34,404 nt of DNA from Betaproteobacteria bacterium RIFCSPLOWO2_12_FULL_68_20 (GCA_001770655.1 MERQ01000003.1:1-34404); one strand, 5' to 3'. Shown: positions 8,196 through 22,373, numbered from the stretch's first letter. Numbers and translations: made by a program. The notes: a model not told the origin generated them from the letters alone.

Positions 8196-8464
8196 CGGGG
8201 GATTGCCTCCAGTAGTGAGTCGAGCCTGCCTTCACGCTCGAGCGCGTAAAGCTCGTCGAAGCCGCCGACGTGCAGCCCGCCGATCCAGATCTGCGGTACG
8301 GTGCGCCGGCCGCTTTTCTCGACCATCTCGGCGCGGCGCTGCGGCTCGAGATCGATGCGCACCTTCTCCAGCTCGCGCACCCCTTTCCCGGAGAGCAGCC
8401 GCTCGGCCGAGCGGCAGAACGGGCACGCCGCCGTGCAGTACATGAGCACCTTGCGCAAGCTCAT
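8192..8464 (-). CDS. grxC: Glutaredoxin 3
   Basis: Glutathione-dependent disulfide reductase of 90 residues. The dithiol active site CPFC is at 14-17 (MYCTAACPFC), the cis-proline region TVPQIWIG at 55-62 and the glutathione-binding GGFDELYAL at about 67-75. It acts in the cytosol to reduce protein disulfides and ribonucleotide reductase. ATG 8464 overlaps the rhodanese stop as ATGA, and its own stop overlaps the secB start in the same way, so the three genes are tightly coupled. Confidence 0.95.
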   Translation of the reverse strand: MSLRKVLMYCTAACPFCRSAERLLSGKGVRELEKVRIDLEPQRRAEMVEKSGRRTVPQIWIGGLHVGGFDELYALEREGRLDSLLEAIPR

Positions 8465-8874
8465 TTTTCCACCGGCAGCCCGGCCTGCTGCCACGCGCCG
8501 AGGCCCCCGGAGAGACTGACGACGCGCTCGAACCCCTGGCGCTTGAGCGCCGCCACCGCCTTGGAGGAGCGGCTGCTGGTATCGCAGTAGACGATCAGCG
8601 GCCGGCCCTTGCGCTTGGCGAGCTCCTCCGCGCCGGCGTCGATCCTCGCCAGCGGAACGTTCTTCGCCCCGAGGATGTGGCCCGTGCCGTACTCGCCCGG
8701 CTCGCGCACGTCCACTACCACCGCGTCTTCCCGGTTGATCATCAGCGTCGCGCGCGTCACATCGACCCAGGGGCCGCCGACGCCGCGGCGCAGCAGCGGC
8801 CACAGGAGCATCGCTCCCGACACCAGCGCGACCGCGATCAGCAGGATGTTGTTGCGGACGAAATCGAACGACAT
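8461..8874 (-). CDS. Membrane-anchored rhodanese-like protein
   Basis: Single rhodanese domain of 137 residues behind an N-terminal membrane anchor (about residues 9-28). The active-site loop CDTSSRS starts at Cys97 in IVYCDTSSRS, and the domain ends with LSGGLGAWQQAGLPV. These proteins carry sulfur as a persulfide or act in redox signalling; the physiological partner is unknown, but the position ahead of grxC suggests thiol chemistry. ATG 8874 is the natural start, since the hydrophobic anchor follows directly. It is divergent from gpmA with only 22 bp between start codons. Confidence 0.9.
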   Translation of the reverse strand: MSFDFVRNNILLIAVALVSGAMLLWPLLRRGVGGPWVDVTRATLMINREDAVVVDVREPGEYGTGHILGAKNVPLARIDAGAEELAKRKGRPLIVYCDTSSRSSKAVAALKRQGFERVVSLSGGLGAWQQAGLPVEK

Positions 8875-8880
8875 CGAATC

Positions 8881-8888
8881 ATTATAAT
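8881..8888. promoter_or_regulatory. Palindromic -10 element between rhodanese and gpmA
   Basis: ATTATAAT is its own reverse complement, so it offers a perfect TATAAT to each strand (8883-8888 for gpmA, 8886-8881 for the rhodanese operon). I see no good -35 for either direction. A start 6-8 bp downstream would place both mRNA ends at or within two bases of the start codons, which implies leaderless or nearly leaderless transcripts. Confidence 0.5.
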
Positions 8889-8896
8889 TCACGCAC

Positions 8897-9646
8897 ATGC
8901 ACAAGCTCGTGCTGCTGCGACACGGCGAGTCGGACTGGAACCGCGAGAACCGCTTCACCGGCTGGACCGACGTCGATCTGTCGCAGAAGGGCATCGACGA
9001 GGCGCGCGCCGCGGGCCGGCTGCTCAAATCGGGCGGCTATTCGTTCGACATCGCGTTCACCTCGGTGCTCAGGCGCGCGATCCGCACGCTGTGGCTCGCG
9101 CTCGAGGAGCTCGACCAGATGTGGATCCCGGTCGAGAAGAGCTGGCGGCTCAACGAGCGCCACTACGGCGCGCTGCAGGGGCTCGACAAGGCTGAGACGG
9201 CGGCGAAGTACGGCGAGGCGCAGGTGCTCGCCTGGCGGCGCAGCTACGACACGCGGCCGCCCGCGCTCGCGCCCGATGACCCGCGCGGCGCCGCGCGCGA
9301 AGCGCGCTACGCGGGACTGTCGGCGGGAGAGATCCCGCTCACCGAATGCCTCAAGGACACGGTGGCGCGCGTGCTCCCGTACTGGAACGATTCGATCGCG
9401 CCCGCGGTGCGCGCCGGGCGCCGCGTGCTCATCGCGGCGCACGGCAACTCGCTGCGCGCGCTCATCAAGCACCTGGACGGCGTCGGCGAGGCCGAGATCG
9501 TCGGGCTGAACGTGCCGACCGGCGTGCCGCTCGTCTACCAGCTCGACGAATCGCTGCGGCCGCTCGAGCACTACTACCTGGGCGACGCGGACGAGGTGGC
9601 GCGCCGCATCGCCGCCGTCGCCGCGCAGGGCAAGGCTAGGGCCTGA
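8897..9646 (+). CDS. gpmA: 2,3-bisphosphoglycerate-dependent phosphoglycerate mutase
   Basis: Glycolytic enzyme interconverting 3- and 2-phosphoglycerate through a phosphohistidine. The 249-residue product has the [17 protein letters not shown] signature with catalytic His9, the [12 protein letters not shown] motif (about 90-101), and the second catalytic His in [11 protein letters not shown] (about 177-187). Length is normal for the family. It is the first gene of the plus-strand run gpmA-envC-ctpA-moeB; its stop overlaps the CTG that appears to start envC. Confidence 0.97.
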   Translation: MHKLVLLRHGESDWNRENRFTGWTDVDLSQKGIDEARAAGRLLKSGGYSFDIAFTSVLRRAIRTLWLALEELDQMWIPVEKSWRLNERHYGALQGLDKAETAAKYGEAQVLAWRRSYDTRPPALAPDDPRGAAREARYAGLSAGEIPLTECLKDTVARVLPYWNDSIAPAVRAGRRVLIAAHGNSLRALIKHLDGVGEAEIVGLNVPTGVPLVYQLDESLRPLEHYYLGDADEVARRIAAVAAQGKARA

Positions 9647-10806
9647 TCCGCAGCGTCCTTCTTCTCGCGCTCGTCGGCGCGGCGCTCGCCGCGCAGGCGG
9701 CCACGCGCGATGAGGACCTGAAGGCGCTGCGCGGCCGCATCGAATCGCTGCAGGCCGTCCTGGAGGAAAAGGAATCGTCGCGCCGCGAGGCGCGCGACGC
9801 GCTGCGCGCCTCCGAGCGCGCGATCTCGGAGGCGAATCGAACGCTCGCCGCGCTGGCCGCCGAGGGCCGGACGCTGCGCGCCGAGTCGGACCGGATCGCC
9901 GAGCGCCGCCGGTCGCTCGAGCGCTCGCTCGCCGCGCGCCAGGCCGCGATCGAGCGCATGCTCGCCGCGCGCCACGCAAGCCGGGCGCCGGACGTGCTGC
10001 GCGTCGCGCTCTCCGGCGATGACCCCGCCGATTTCGCGCGCAAGCTGCATTACCTCGGCTACGTGTCGCGCGCCGCCGCCGCGCTTCTCGCCGCCCAGCG
10101 CGGCGGGATCGCCGAGCTCGAGCGCCTGGCGCGCGAGTCACGCGCGAGGGCCGAGCGCTTGGCGGAGGTCGAGCGCTCGAGCCGCGCCGACCGTGAAAAA
10201 GTTCTCACCGAGCGACGCGAGCGGCGCCGCGTGCTCGCGCGTCTGGCCGGCGAGATCCGCGGGAGCCGCAGGGAAATCAAGGTGCTGCGCGCCGACGAGG
10301 CACGGCTCGCGCGCGTGGTCGAGGAAATCGGCCGCGTGATCGCCGCGCGACCGCTCGCCGGCTACACGCGGGTCGAGCCGGCGCCGCAGGCGGCAGCTGC
10401 GCGCGGGCCGTTCTCCTCGCTGCGCGGCAGGCTGCGCATGCCGGTCGCCGGGGAACTCGCCGGGCGCTTCGGCGCTCCAAGAAGGCCGGCCGGCGCCGAG
10501 GCGAAGGGCGTTTTCATCCGCGCCCCCGAAGGCCGCCCGGTACGAGCGATCGCCGGCGGGCAGGTGGTGTACGCCGACTGGATGCGCGGCTTCGGCAACC
10601 TGCTCATCCTCGACCACGGCGAGGCCTACCTTTCCGTCTACGCCAACAACGAGTCGCTGCTCAAGCAGGTGGGCGACGCGGTCGCGCCGGGCGAGACGAT
10701 CGCCACCACCGGAGCGAGCGGTGGCAACGAGGAAACGGGTTTATACTTCGAATTGCGGCACCTCGGAAAAGCGTTCGATCCCCTGCGCTGGATGAAACCG
10801 AGGTGA
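9643..10806 (+). CDS. envC: Murein hydrolase activator EnvC, apparent CTG start
   Basis: Periplasmic divisome protein that activates amidases for septal peptidoglycan splitting. The 387-residue product has a signal peptide ([16 protein letters not shown]), a long coiled coil (about 25-230) and a C-terminal LytM/M23 domain (about 270-387). The LytM domain is catalytically degenerate, as in E. coli EnvC: SVYANNES stands where active enzymes carry the HxH metal ligands, so it should regulate rather than cut. The frame has a TAG at 9637-9639 and no ATG, GTG or TTG before the signal peptide. The first usable codon is CTG 9643, overlapping the gpmA stop (CTGA) with AAGG 7 nt upstream. The next ATG (9958) would remove the export signal. 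Confidence 0.88.
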   Translation: MIRSVLLLALVGAALAAQAATRDEDLKALRGRIESLQAVLEEKESSRREARDALRASERAISEANRTLAALAAEGRTLRAESDRIAERRRSLERSLAARQAAIERMLAARHASRAPDVLRVALSGDDPADFARKLHYLGYVSRAAAALLAAQRGGIAELERLARESRARAERLAEVERSSRADREKVLTERRERRRVLARLAGEIRGSRREIKVLRADEARLARVVEEIGRVIAARPLAGYTRVEPAPQAAAARGPFSSLRGRLRMPVAGELAGRFGAPRRPAGAEAKGVFIRAPEGRPVRAIAGGQVVYADWMRGFGNLLILDHGEAYLSVYANNESLLKQVGDAVAPGETIATTGASGGNEETGLYFELRHLGKAFDPLRWMKPR

Positions 10807-10844
10807 AACCGGGCAGGGCCGGGCAGCGTAACAGCAAGAGGAAC

Positions 10845-12241
<1,397 letters not shown>

Positions 12242-12245
<4 letters not shown>

Positions 12246-12991
12246 AGGACGAGCAGCTCCTCCGCTATAGCCGGCACATCCTGCTTCCCGAGATCGGGAT
12301 CGAAGGGCAGGAACGGCTGCGTGCGGCGCGGGCGCTGGTGGTCGGCGCGGGCGGCCTGGGCTGCCCGGCGGCGCTGTACCTCGCGGCGGCCGGGATCGGG
12401 CGGCTCGCGATCGCCGACCCGGACAGCGTCGATCTCACGAATCTCCAGCGTCAGATCCTTTACCGCACCGATTCGGTCGGTGAGCCGAAGGTCGCCGCGG
12501 CGAGCGCGACGCTTGCCGCATTCAATCCCGAAGTCGAGGTGACGGCGCTGCCCGAGCGCCTCGAAGGGGACGCGCTGGAGCGCCTGGTGGCGCAATCCGA
12601 CGTAGTGCTCGATTGTTCGGACAATTTCGCCACGCGCCACGCGGTGAACCGCGCCTGCGTGCGGCACGCCAGGCCGCTCGTTTCCGGCGCCGCGATCCGC
12701 TTCGACGGGCAGGTCGCCGTCTTCGATCTGCGAAAGGCCGATTCGCCCTGTTATGCGTGCCTGTTTCCGGAAGGCGGAGAGATGGAAGAATTGCGCTGCG
12801 CGGTGATGGGCGTGTTCGCGCCGCTCACCGGAGCGATCGGCGCGCTGCAGGCGGCCGAGGCGATCAAGCTGGTCGCGGCAGCCGGCGAGTCGTTGACCGG
12901 ACGCCTGCTGATGTTCGATGCCAAGCGCGCCGAGTGGCGCAGCGTGCGCGTGCCGAAGGATCCGGCCTGTCCGGTCTGCGGCAATAAATAA
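12242..12991 (+). CDS. moeB: HesA/MoeB/ThiF family sulfur-carrier adenylyltransferase, apparent CTG start
   Basis: E1-like enzyme that adenylates the C-terminal glycine of a sulfur-carrier protein (MoaD or ThiS) for molybdopterin or thiamine synthesis. The product has the ATP-binding GAGGLGCPAALYLAAAG, the DxDxVDLTNLQRQ motif, the adenylation-site DCSDNFATR, and two CxxC pairs (CYAC and CPVC) that form the zinc tetrathiolate. No ATG, GTG or TTG lies upstream in frame for at least 60 bp. CTG 12242 falls exactly where the Met of homologues sits (usually M.DEQLLRYSRH) and overlaps the ctpA stop as CTGA. MoeB and ThiF cannot be told apart from this sequence alone. Last gene of the gpmA operon. 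Confidence 0.87.
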
Positions 12992-12992
12992 T

Positions 12993-13053
12993 CAGGGACA
13001 GACCACGTTTCCCCTGGGAAAGACGCGGGGAAACGTGGTCTGTCCCTGTTTTT
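12993..13053. terminator. 22-bp perfect inverted repeat, bidirectional terminator between moeB and slmA
   Basis: Arms 12993-13014 and 13027-13048 pair perfectly over 22 bp around a 12-nt loop, beginning CAGGGACAGACC and ending GGTCTGTCCCTG. Five T residues (13049-13053) follow on the plus strand. The element lies immediately after the moeB stop and a few bases beyond the slmA stop, so it can end transcription from both sides. It is far longer than an ordinary terminator stem and looks like a dispersed REP/MITE-type repeat adopted as terminator. Confidence 0.85.
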
Positions 13054-13055
13054 CG

Positions 13056-13610
13056 TCAGTCGACCAGGTAGCGCCGCTGCGCCGAGAAGCTCTCGACCGG
13101 CTTTTTCGCGAAGCCGCTCTTGGCGAACTGGTGCAGGCAGCCGATCGCGTAGCGCAGCATCGCCCCCGCTTTGCCCGCCGCGTCGCCATCCGAGGCCACC
13201 CTCAAAGACTGCTTGAGGGTGGCCTCAAAACGGTCGAAGAACTGGTTCATCCTCGCCTGCAGCCGCTCGTGCTCGCCGACCAGCGCGTCGCCGGTCATGA
13301 CCCGCACCATGCCGGGGTTCTTCTCGGCGAACGCGAGCAGCATCTCGAGCAGCTTCTCGGCCTGCTTGTGGCCGTCGGACTCGTCCTCGGTGATGCGGTT
13401 GGCCAGCGAGAACACCGAGCTCTCGATGAACTCGATCAGGCCCTCGTACATCTGCGCCTTGGAGGCGAAGTGCCGGTACAGCGCCGCCTCCGAGACATCC
13501 AGCTTCCCGGCGAGCGCGGCGGTGGTGATCTTTTCCCATTTCGGCGCCTCGAGCATCTGCGCGAGGGCCTTCAAAATCTCGAGCCGGCGTTCGCCTTTGG
13601 CGCGGGGCAT
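13056..13610 (-). CDS. slmA: Nucleoid occlusion protein SlmA (TetR family)
   Basis: TetR-type DNA-binding protein of 184 residues. In characterised bacteria SlmA binds chromosomal sites and blocks FtsZ assembly over the nucleoid. The helix-turn-helix is ITTAALAGKLDVSEAALYRHFASKAQMYEGLIEFIE (about 28-63), which matches SlmA closely, including EAALYRHF and LIEFIE. The later NPGMVRVMTGDALVGEHERLQARMNQFF is also SlmA-like. It is followed by the shared hairpin terminator and preceded, 30 bp upstream, by the HAD phosphatase and argB, a common betaproteobacterial arrangement. Confidence 0.9.
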   Translation of the reverse strand: MPRAKGERRLEILKALAQMLEAPKWEKITTAALAGKLDVSEAALYRHFASKAQMYEGLIEFIESSVFSLANRITEDESDGHKQAEKLLEMLLAFAEKNPGMVRVMTGDALVGEHERLQARMNQFFDRFEATLKQSLRVASDGDAAGKAGAMLRYAIGCLHQFAKSGFAKKPVESFSAQRRYLVD

Positions 13611-13640
13611 GGGGACGGAGGGACGCGCCGAATTCTAAGC

Positions 13641-14303
13641 TCAGGCGTAACGGAACACCAAGCGAGGCAGCTCGATTACCGATCCCACACGCAAGTCCAC
13701 GAACCGCGGCCGCCTGCCGACGCGGCTCACCCAGACGGTGGACATGCCGAGGCGCCTGGCGGCGCGCAGGTTGTCGAGCGAGTCGTCGATGAGCGCGCAG
13801 CGGTGCGCGTCGAGGTCGTGGTTGCGCAGCACAAAATGGAATCCGGGCAGCGCAGGCTTGCCTCGGTAGCGCATGTCCTCGATCGTGTACACGGCGTCGA
13901 AGAAGCGCGCCACCCCGATCGCGCGCAGCACCTCCTGCACGTAGTGGCGCGGCGCGTTCGAGAACACCAGCTTCGTCCCGGCAAGACGGCCCAGCGCGTG
14001 CTTGAGCGCGTTCTCATGCACCACCAGCTCGGCGAGCTCCGGGAAACGGTGCGTTTCGCGCAGGAAGTGGCGCGGGTCGGTGCCGTGATGGCGCATCAGC
14101 CCGCGCAGCGTCGTTCCGTAGCGCAGCCAGAACGCGCGCCGCATCGCGTTTGCCTGCGCCTTGTCGAGGCCGAAATGGCGCATCAGGTACTCGTTGATCT
14201 GCTCGTGCATCGAAGGGAAGATGCGCGCGCCGGCGTCGTGCAGCGTGTTGTCGAGGTCGAAGATCCACACCCGCCGGGACGGCGGCAACCTCGCGATGCG
14301 CAC
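13641..14303 (-). CDS. HAD-superfamily pyrimidine 5'-nucleotidase
   Basis: Haloacid dehalogenase-type phosphatase of 220 residues, matching the pyrimidine 5'-nucleotidase subfamily found beside argB and slmA. Motif I is FDLDNTL (about 15-21, nucleophile and acid Asp), motif II KLVFSNAP (Ser), motif III Lys in YRGKPALP, and motif IV ALIDDSLDN. It probably removes phosphate from pyrimidine nucleotides or similar cytosolic substrates. The start is GTG at 14303, four bases after the argB stop, so it is co-transcribed with argB. Confidence 0.87.
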   Translation of the reverse strand: MRIARLPPSRRVWIFDLDNTLHDAGARIFPSMHEQINEYLMRHFGLDKAQANAMRRAFWLRYGTTLRGLMRHHGTDPRHFLRETHRFPELAELVVHENALKHALGRLAGTKLVFSNAPRHYVQEVLRAIGVARFFDAVYTIEDMRYRGKPALPGFHFVLRNHDLDAHRCALIDDSLDNLRAARRLGMSTVWVSRVGRRPRFVDLRVGSVIELPRLVFRYA

Positions 14304-14307
14304 CTGG

Positions 14308-18562
<4,255 letters not shown>

Positions 18563-18590
18563 CAGCCCATTCTAGATCCTAGTGCAGCGA

Positions 18591-19325
18591 CTAGCCGAGC
18601 ATGCCTATGGTTCCGAGCCCGAGCGCGATCAGCCCGATCTGCCACCACAGCTCCTCGCGGTAGTTCTGGCGGTGCAGGTGGGGGATCAGGTCGGCGACCG
18701 CGATGTAGATGAAGCAGGCCGCCGCCAGCGCCAGCGCGTACTGCAGCAGCGGCTGAGCGTAGTCGAGGATGAAATAGCCGAGCACGCCCCCTGCCACCGA
18801 AGCGACGCTCACCGCGAGATTCAAAAGCAGCGCGCGCGCGCGCCCGTATCCGGCGTGCAGCAGGACCATGAAGTCGCCGATCTCCTGGGGGATCTCGTGC
18901 ACCATCACCGCGAGCGTCGTGGTGAGGCCCAGCCGGAAATCGGCGAGGAAAGCCGCAGCGATGAGCACGCCGTCCACGAAGTTGTGGAACCCGTCGCCCG
19001 CGAGGATCAGCAGGCCCGAGGTCTTGCGCTCCGCGTGACCCTCTTCCTCGTGGCTGTGGCGCCAGAGCGCCGCCTTCTCGAGCAGGAAAAACCCGAGGAT
19101 GCCGGCCAGCACCACGCCGAACATCGCTCCCGGCTGCGTTGCGGCCTCGAACGCCTCGGGCAGCAGGTCGAGAAAAGTCACGCCGAGCAGCACGCCCACC
19201 GAATAGCTCACCATGCGCGGCACCCAGCCGGCGAGCAGCGTGTAGGCGACCGTCGCCGCGAGCAGCACGCTCACCGCGCCTCCGGCGACGCTGCCGCCGA
19301 TGATCCAGAAAAGGGTCGTGTCCAC
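18591..19325 (-). CDS. ZIP family divalent metal transporter
   Basis: Inner-membrane carrier of 244 residues with about eight hydrophobic segments. The metal-site helices IV and V are clear: GDGFHNFVDGVLIAAAF and MVHEIPQEIGDFMVLL, carrying the HNxxD and HExxxExGD ligands. A short His-rich cytoplasmic loop (HSHEEEGH) precedes them. It probably imports zinc or iron. The start is GTG at 19325 after AGGGA. A COG0523 zinc-chaperone-type GTPase gene lies upstream on the same strand, 117 bp away, which supports a link to zinc handling. Confidence 0.9.
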   Translation of the reverse strand: MDTTLFWIIGGSVAGGAVSVLLAATVAYTLLAGWVPRMVSYSVGVLLGVTFLDLLPEAFEAATQPGAMFGVVLAGILGFFLLEKAALWRHSHEEEGHAERKTSGLLILAGDGFHNFVDGVLIAAAFLADFRLGLTTTLAVMVHEIPQEIGDFMVLLHAGYGRARALLLNLAVSVASVAGGVLGYFILDYAQPLLQYALALAAACFIYIAVADLIPHLHRQNYREELWWQIGLIALGLGTIGMLG

Positions 19326-19376
19326 GCTTCCCTATGCAAATCAGTTGCGTTTGAAGATCCGCTCGCGCGCTCGAGC

Positions 19377-19389
19377 GCAACCTAGTTGC
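19377..19389. promoter_or_regulatory. Small inverted repeat upstream of the ZIP gene
   Basis: GCAAC-CTA-GTTGC forms a 13-bp palindrome 52 bp before the ZIP start codon, in the 117-bp gap after the COG0523 gene. A further GTTGCG lies at about 19344. It could be an operator, but it does not resemble the usual Zur box closely and I know no regulator for it. The rest of the gap shows nothing else recognisable. Confidence 0.25.
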
Positions 19390-19442
19390 AATAAGAGGCC
19401 GAACGCCACGGCGCGCCGGACCCGCGCGCCAGGATCATCCGC

Positions 19443-20423
19443 CTACTGGACCAGGCATTGCTCCATGCCGGCGAGGAAAAGGTCCCTCGGCAGCTTCTTG
19501 CCGATGAAGATCATCACCGAGCCCTTCTTCTCGCCCTTCGTCCAGGGCTTCGCGAGGTCGCCGCCCATCATCATGTGCACGCCCTGGAACACCACGCGCC
19601 GCGGGTTGCCCTTCATCCACAGCACGCCCTTGTAGCGAAGGAGATCCGGCCCGTAGACCTGGATCATGCCGGAGAGGAACTGCTCGAGCTTCTCGCCGTC
19701 GAACGGCTTCTCCGACCTGAAGACGAACGACTCGACCTGGTCGTGATGGTCGTGGTGAGAGTCGGCGAGAAATTCGGGATCGAGCTCGAGGATCGCGTTC
19801 AGGTTGAAGCCGCGGATGTCGAGCACCTCGTCGAGCGGCGTCTCGCCGAAATGCACCTTCTTGATCGGCGCGCGCGGGTTCATCCTCTTCAGCCGGTCGA
19901 TCAGCGTCTTGACCTCGTCTTCGCCGGTCAAATCCGTCTTCGAAAGCAGTATCCGATCCGCGAAGCCGACCTGCTCCTGCGCCTCGCGGAACTCGTCGAG
20001 CTGCTGCGGCGCGTGCTTGGCGTCGATCACCGTGAGGATCGAGTCGAGCAGGTAGTAGTTGCCGATCTCCTCGTCGGTGAAGAAGGTCTGCGCCACCGGC
20101 CCCGGGTCGGCCATGCCGGTGGTCTCGATCACCACGCGGTCGAACTTGAGCGCGCCCTTGTCGCGCTTGTCCTTCAGCGTGCCGAGGATGCGGATCAGGT
20201 CGCCGCGCACGGTGCAGCAGATGCAGCCGTTGTTCATCTCGACGATCTGCTCGTCGCTGCTTTCGATGATGTCGCTGTCCACGCCGACCTCGCCGAATTC
20301 GTTCTCGATCACGGCGATGCGCCGCCCGTGGTCCTCCTTGAGGATGCGGTTCAAGAGCGTGGTCTTGCCGGCGCCGAGAAAACCCGTGAGGATCGTCACC
20401 GGGACCATACTTTCCTGTTGCAT
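19443..20423 (-). CDS. COG0523 (CobW-like) GTP-binding metallochaperone
   Basis: G3E-family GTPase of 326 residues. Walker A is [15 protein letters not shown] (about 14-28), the family metal motif GCICC is at about 66-70 ([14 protein letters not shown]), Mg-binding ETTG and the guanine-specificity SKTDL follow. A His-rich spacer (DSHHDHHDQ, about 243-251) precedes the C-terminal CobW_C domain. Such proteins hand zinc or other metals to target enzymes. The ZIP transporter gene downstream supports a zinc role; nitrile-hydratase or cobalt partners are absent. ATG 20423 has AGGAG six nt upstream. Confidence 0.92.
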   Translation of the reverse strand: MQQESMVPVTILTGFLGAGKTTLLNRILKEDHGRRIAVIENEFGEVGVDSDIIESSDEQIVEMNNGCICCTVRGDLIRILGTLKDKRDKGALKFDRVVIETTGMADPGPVAQTFFTDEEIGNYYLLDSILTVIDAKHAPQQLDEFREAQEQVGFADRILLSKTDLTGEDEVKTLIDRLKRMNPRAPIKKVHFGETPLDEVLDIRGFNLNAILELDPEFLADSHHDHHDQVESFVFRSEKPFDGEKLEQFLSGMIQVYGPDLLRYKGVLWMKGNPRRVVFQGVHMMMGGDLAKPWTKGEKKGSVMIFIGKKLPRDLFLAGMEQCLVQ

Positions 20424-20474
20424 GCGGACTCCTTGCGAAGGGCGCGATTCTACTGCCGCATCCCGGTCGACGCG

Positions 20475-20888
20475 TCAGCGCGCGGGGAAGGCCTGAAAGC
20501 CCGCCTGAACGAAATGCCGGTCGTTCGTCAGCGCCGCGCCGATGCGCCGCTCCTTCATGACCACGAAGCTGGTGCAGTCGGTGAACGAGAAATCCTTGTC
20601 GCGCCAGCGGAAGAACCAATGCCGCGCCTTCTCGGCGCGAGCGGGGTTGATCCACTCCCAGCGCACGCGCGCGCCGTCTCCGACCCGTTCCCACCATTGC
20701 TCCGCGACCGACAGCCCTGCGCGAGTCCGCAGCAGGGTGAATGTCTCGTCCATCACGAAGTCGGTCGAAACCAGGATTCCTCCCTCCGCCAGCCAGCGAT
20801 CGCGGAACGCGACAGACCGCGCATGCTCGCGATCGCCCGCGTCCGCCAGCATTACCCAGCCCGCGGTGTCAACGAACAGCGACTTCAA
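20475..20888 (-). CDS. vapC: PIN-domain ribonuclease toxin (VapC family)
   Basis: PIN-domain protein of 137 residues with all four acidic residues expected in the active site: Asp7 (FVDTAGW), Glu48 (MDETFTLL), Asp104 (FSFTDCTSF) and Asp123 (LTNDRHF). VapC toxins cut tRNA or rRNA when not bound by antitoxin. The start overlaps the end of the Phd-type antitoxin gene by 4 bp, the usual toxin-antitoxin layout. The pair sits between rlmI and the COG0523 gene and is probably an acquired cassette. Confidence 0.9.
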   Translation of the reverse strand: MKSLFVDTAGWVMLADAGDREHARSVAFRDRWLAEGGILVSTDFVMDETFTLLRTRAGLSVAEQWWERVGDGARVRWEWINPARAEKARHWFFRWRDKDFSFTDCTSFVVMKERRIGAALTNDRHFVQAGFQAFPAR

Positions 20889-21166
20889 CGGCGCCGTCTT
20901 TGTCGACGTGGTGCGCCGACGCCGTAGAGGATCGCGTCGTGATCCGCCGCTACGCGTCCATCGCCTGACCGAAAGAGCGCAGGCGCCCTGTAGATTGGAT
21001 CCTCTTCCAGCGGCGGTAGCTTCCCTTCCATATCATCACCGACGGGCACGATGCGGAACGCCGGTCGGCTGCGGTAAAGCACGGTAAAGCGCTCGCCGCG
21101 CCGCACACGTTCTACCGTTTCCGGCAAGGAGGCACGCAGTTCCTTGGCGTTGATGGTCCGATCCAT
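20885..21166 (-). CDS. Phd/YefM family antitoxin
   Basis: Protein of 93 residues. The N-terminal half is a Phd/YefM DNA-binding and dimerisation domain (TINAKELRASLPETVERVRRGERFTVLYRSRPAFRIVPV), and the C-terminal part (about 50-93) is the flexible region expected to wrap around the toxin. It should neutralise the downstream VapC and repress its own operon. The start is ATG 21166, 19 bp after the rlmI stop, with no obvious ribosome-binding site. A Phd-type partner rather than VapB is common with PIN toxins. Confidence 0.87.
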   Translation of the reverse strand: MDRTINAKELRASLPETVERVRRGERFTVLYRSRPAFRIVPVGDDMEGKLPPLEEDPIYRAPALFRSGDGRVAADHDAILYGVGAPRRQRRRR

Positions 21167-21185
21167 GGTTCAACTCAAGTTTACC

Positions 21186-22373
21186 TCAGGTGCGCGCGAG
21201 CAACAAGCCCTTGAGGTATTCCCCTTCCGGAAACTCCAGCGCGACCGGGTGGTCCGCCGCCGCCGCGAAGCGCTCGACGATTTTCGCCTCCACCCCGGCG
21301 TCGAGCGCGGCGCCGGCGACGATCGATTGGAAAAGTTCGCCCGAAACTCCGCCCGAGCACGAGAAGGTCGCGAGCAGCCCGCCGGGCGCGAGGAGCTTCA
21401 GCGCGAGGAGATTGATGTCCTTGTAGGCGCGCGCGGCGTTTCGCGCCTGCGCCGCCGTGGGCGCGAACTTCGGCGGATCGAGCACCACGAGGTCGAATTG
21501 CTTCCCCTGATCGCGCAGCTTGCGCAGATGCGCGAACACGTCGGCCTTGACGAATTCGACGCGCGAGGCGTCGAGCGGGTTCGCGGCGAGATTCTCGCGC
21601 GCCACCTCGAGGGCCGGCGCCGAGCTTTCGAGCGCGACCACGCGCTGCGCGCCGCCGGCGAGCGCGGCGATCGCAAAGCCGCCCGTGTAGCAGAAGCCAT
21701 CAAGCACCTCGCGCCCCGCGGCGAGCGCGCGCACCCTCTGGCGGTTCTCCCGCTGGTCGAGGAAGAACCCGGTCTTCTGGCCCTGCTCGACGTCGACGCG
21801 GAAGTGCAGCCCGTATTCCACGATCGGGCAGCGCGAGGCGTTGCGGTTTCCTCTGGCGAAGCCCGAGCGGGCCGGCAGGCCTTCCAGCTTCCTCACCTCC
21901 GCATCCGAGCGCTCGTACACCGCCTCGCAGCCGGTCGACTCGACTAGGGCGTCGAAGATCTCCTCGCGCCAGCGCTCGATCCCGGCCGCGAGGAGCTGCG
22001 CCACCAGCACGTCGGCATAGCGGTCGACCACCAGCCCGGGCAGGCCGTCCGATTCGCCGTGCACCAGCCGCAGCGCGTTGGTGTGCTTCGCCGCCGGAAG
22101 CTGGGCGCGCAGGCGCAATGAGGCCTGCAGCCGTTTGCGGAAAAATCCCGCATCGATCGCCTCGGCGGCGTCGAAGCTCCAGACGCGCGCGCGGATCTGC
22201 GATTTGGGACTGAAGGCGGCGAGCGCGAGCGGCTTCTTCGCCGCGTCGAGCACCTCGACGGTCTCTCCCGGCGCGGGCTTTCCGGAGACCCGCTCGATCG
22301 CGCCCGAAAACACCCAGGGATGGCGGCGCTTCAGCGACTTCTCGCGCCCCTTTTTCAGAATCAGCGCATTCAT
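21186..22373 (-). CDS. rlmI: 23S rRNA (cytosine-C5)-methyltransferase, RlmI-like
   Basis: Class I SAM-dependent rRNA methyltransferase of 395 residues. The N-terminal PUA domain (about 1-75, LKKGREKSLKRRHPWVFSGAIERV) is followed by the EEHVE-like middle region and the Rossmann catalytic domain. This contains VLDGFCYTGGFAIAALAGGA (SAM binding), FDLVVLDPPKFAP, and FSCSGGVSGELF with the catalytic Cys. The end LEFPEGEYLKGLLL is typical. ATG 22373 overlaps the xerC stop as ATGA. RlmI methylates C1962 in E. coli; the exact target here is inferred from similarity. Confidence 0.9.
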   Translation of the reverse strand: MNALILKKGREKSLKRRHPWVFSGAIERVSGKPAPGETVEVLDAAKKPLALAAFSPKSQIRARVWSFDAAEAIDAGFFRKRLQASLRLRAQLPAAKHTNALRLVHGESDGLPGLVVDRYADVLVAQLLAAGIERWREEIFDALVESTGCEAVYERSDAEVRKLEGLPARSGFARGNRNASRCPIVEYGLHFRVDVEQGQKTGFFLDQRENRQRVRALAAGREVLDGFCYTGGFAIAALAGGAQRVVALESSAPALEVARENLAANPLDASRVEFVKADVFAHLRKLRDQGKQFDLVVLDPPKFAPTAAQARNAARAYKDINLLALKLLAPGGLLATFSCSGGVSGELFQSIVAGAALDAGVEAKIVERFAAAADHPVALEFPEGEYLKGLLLART

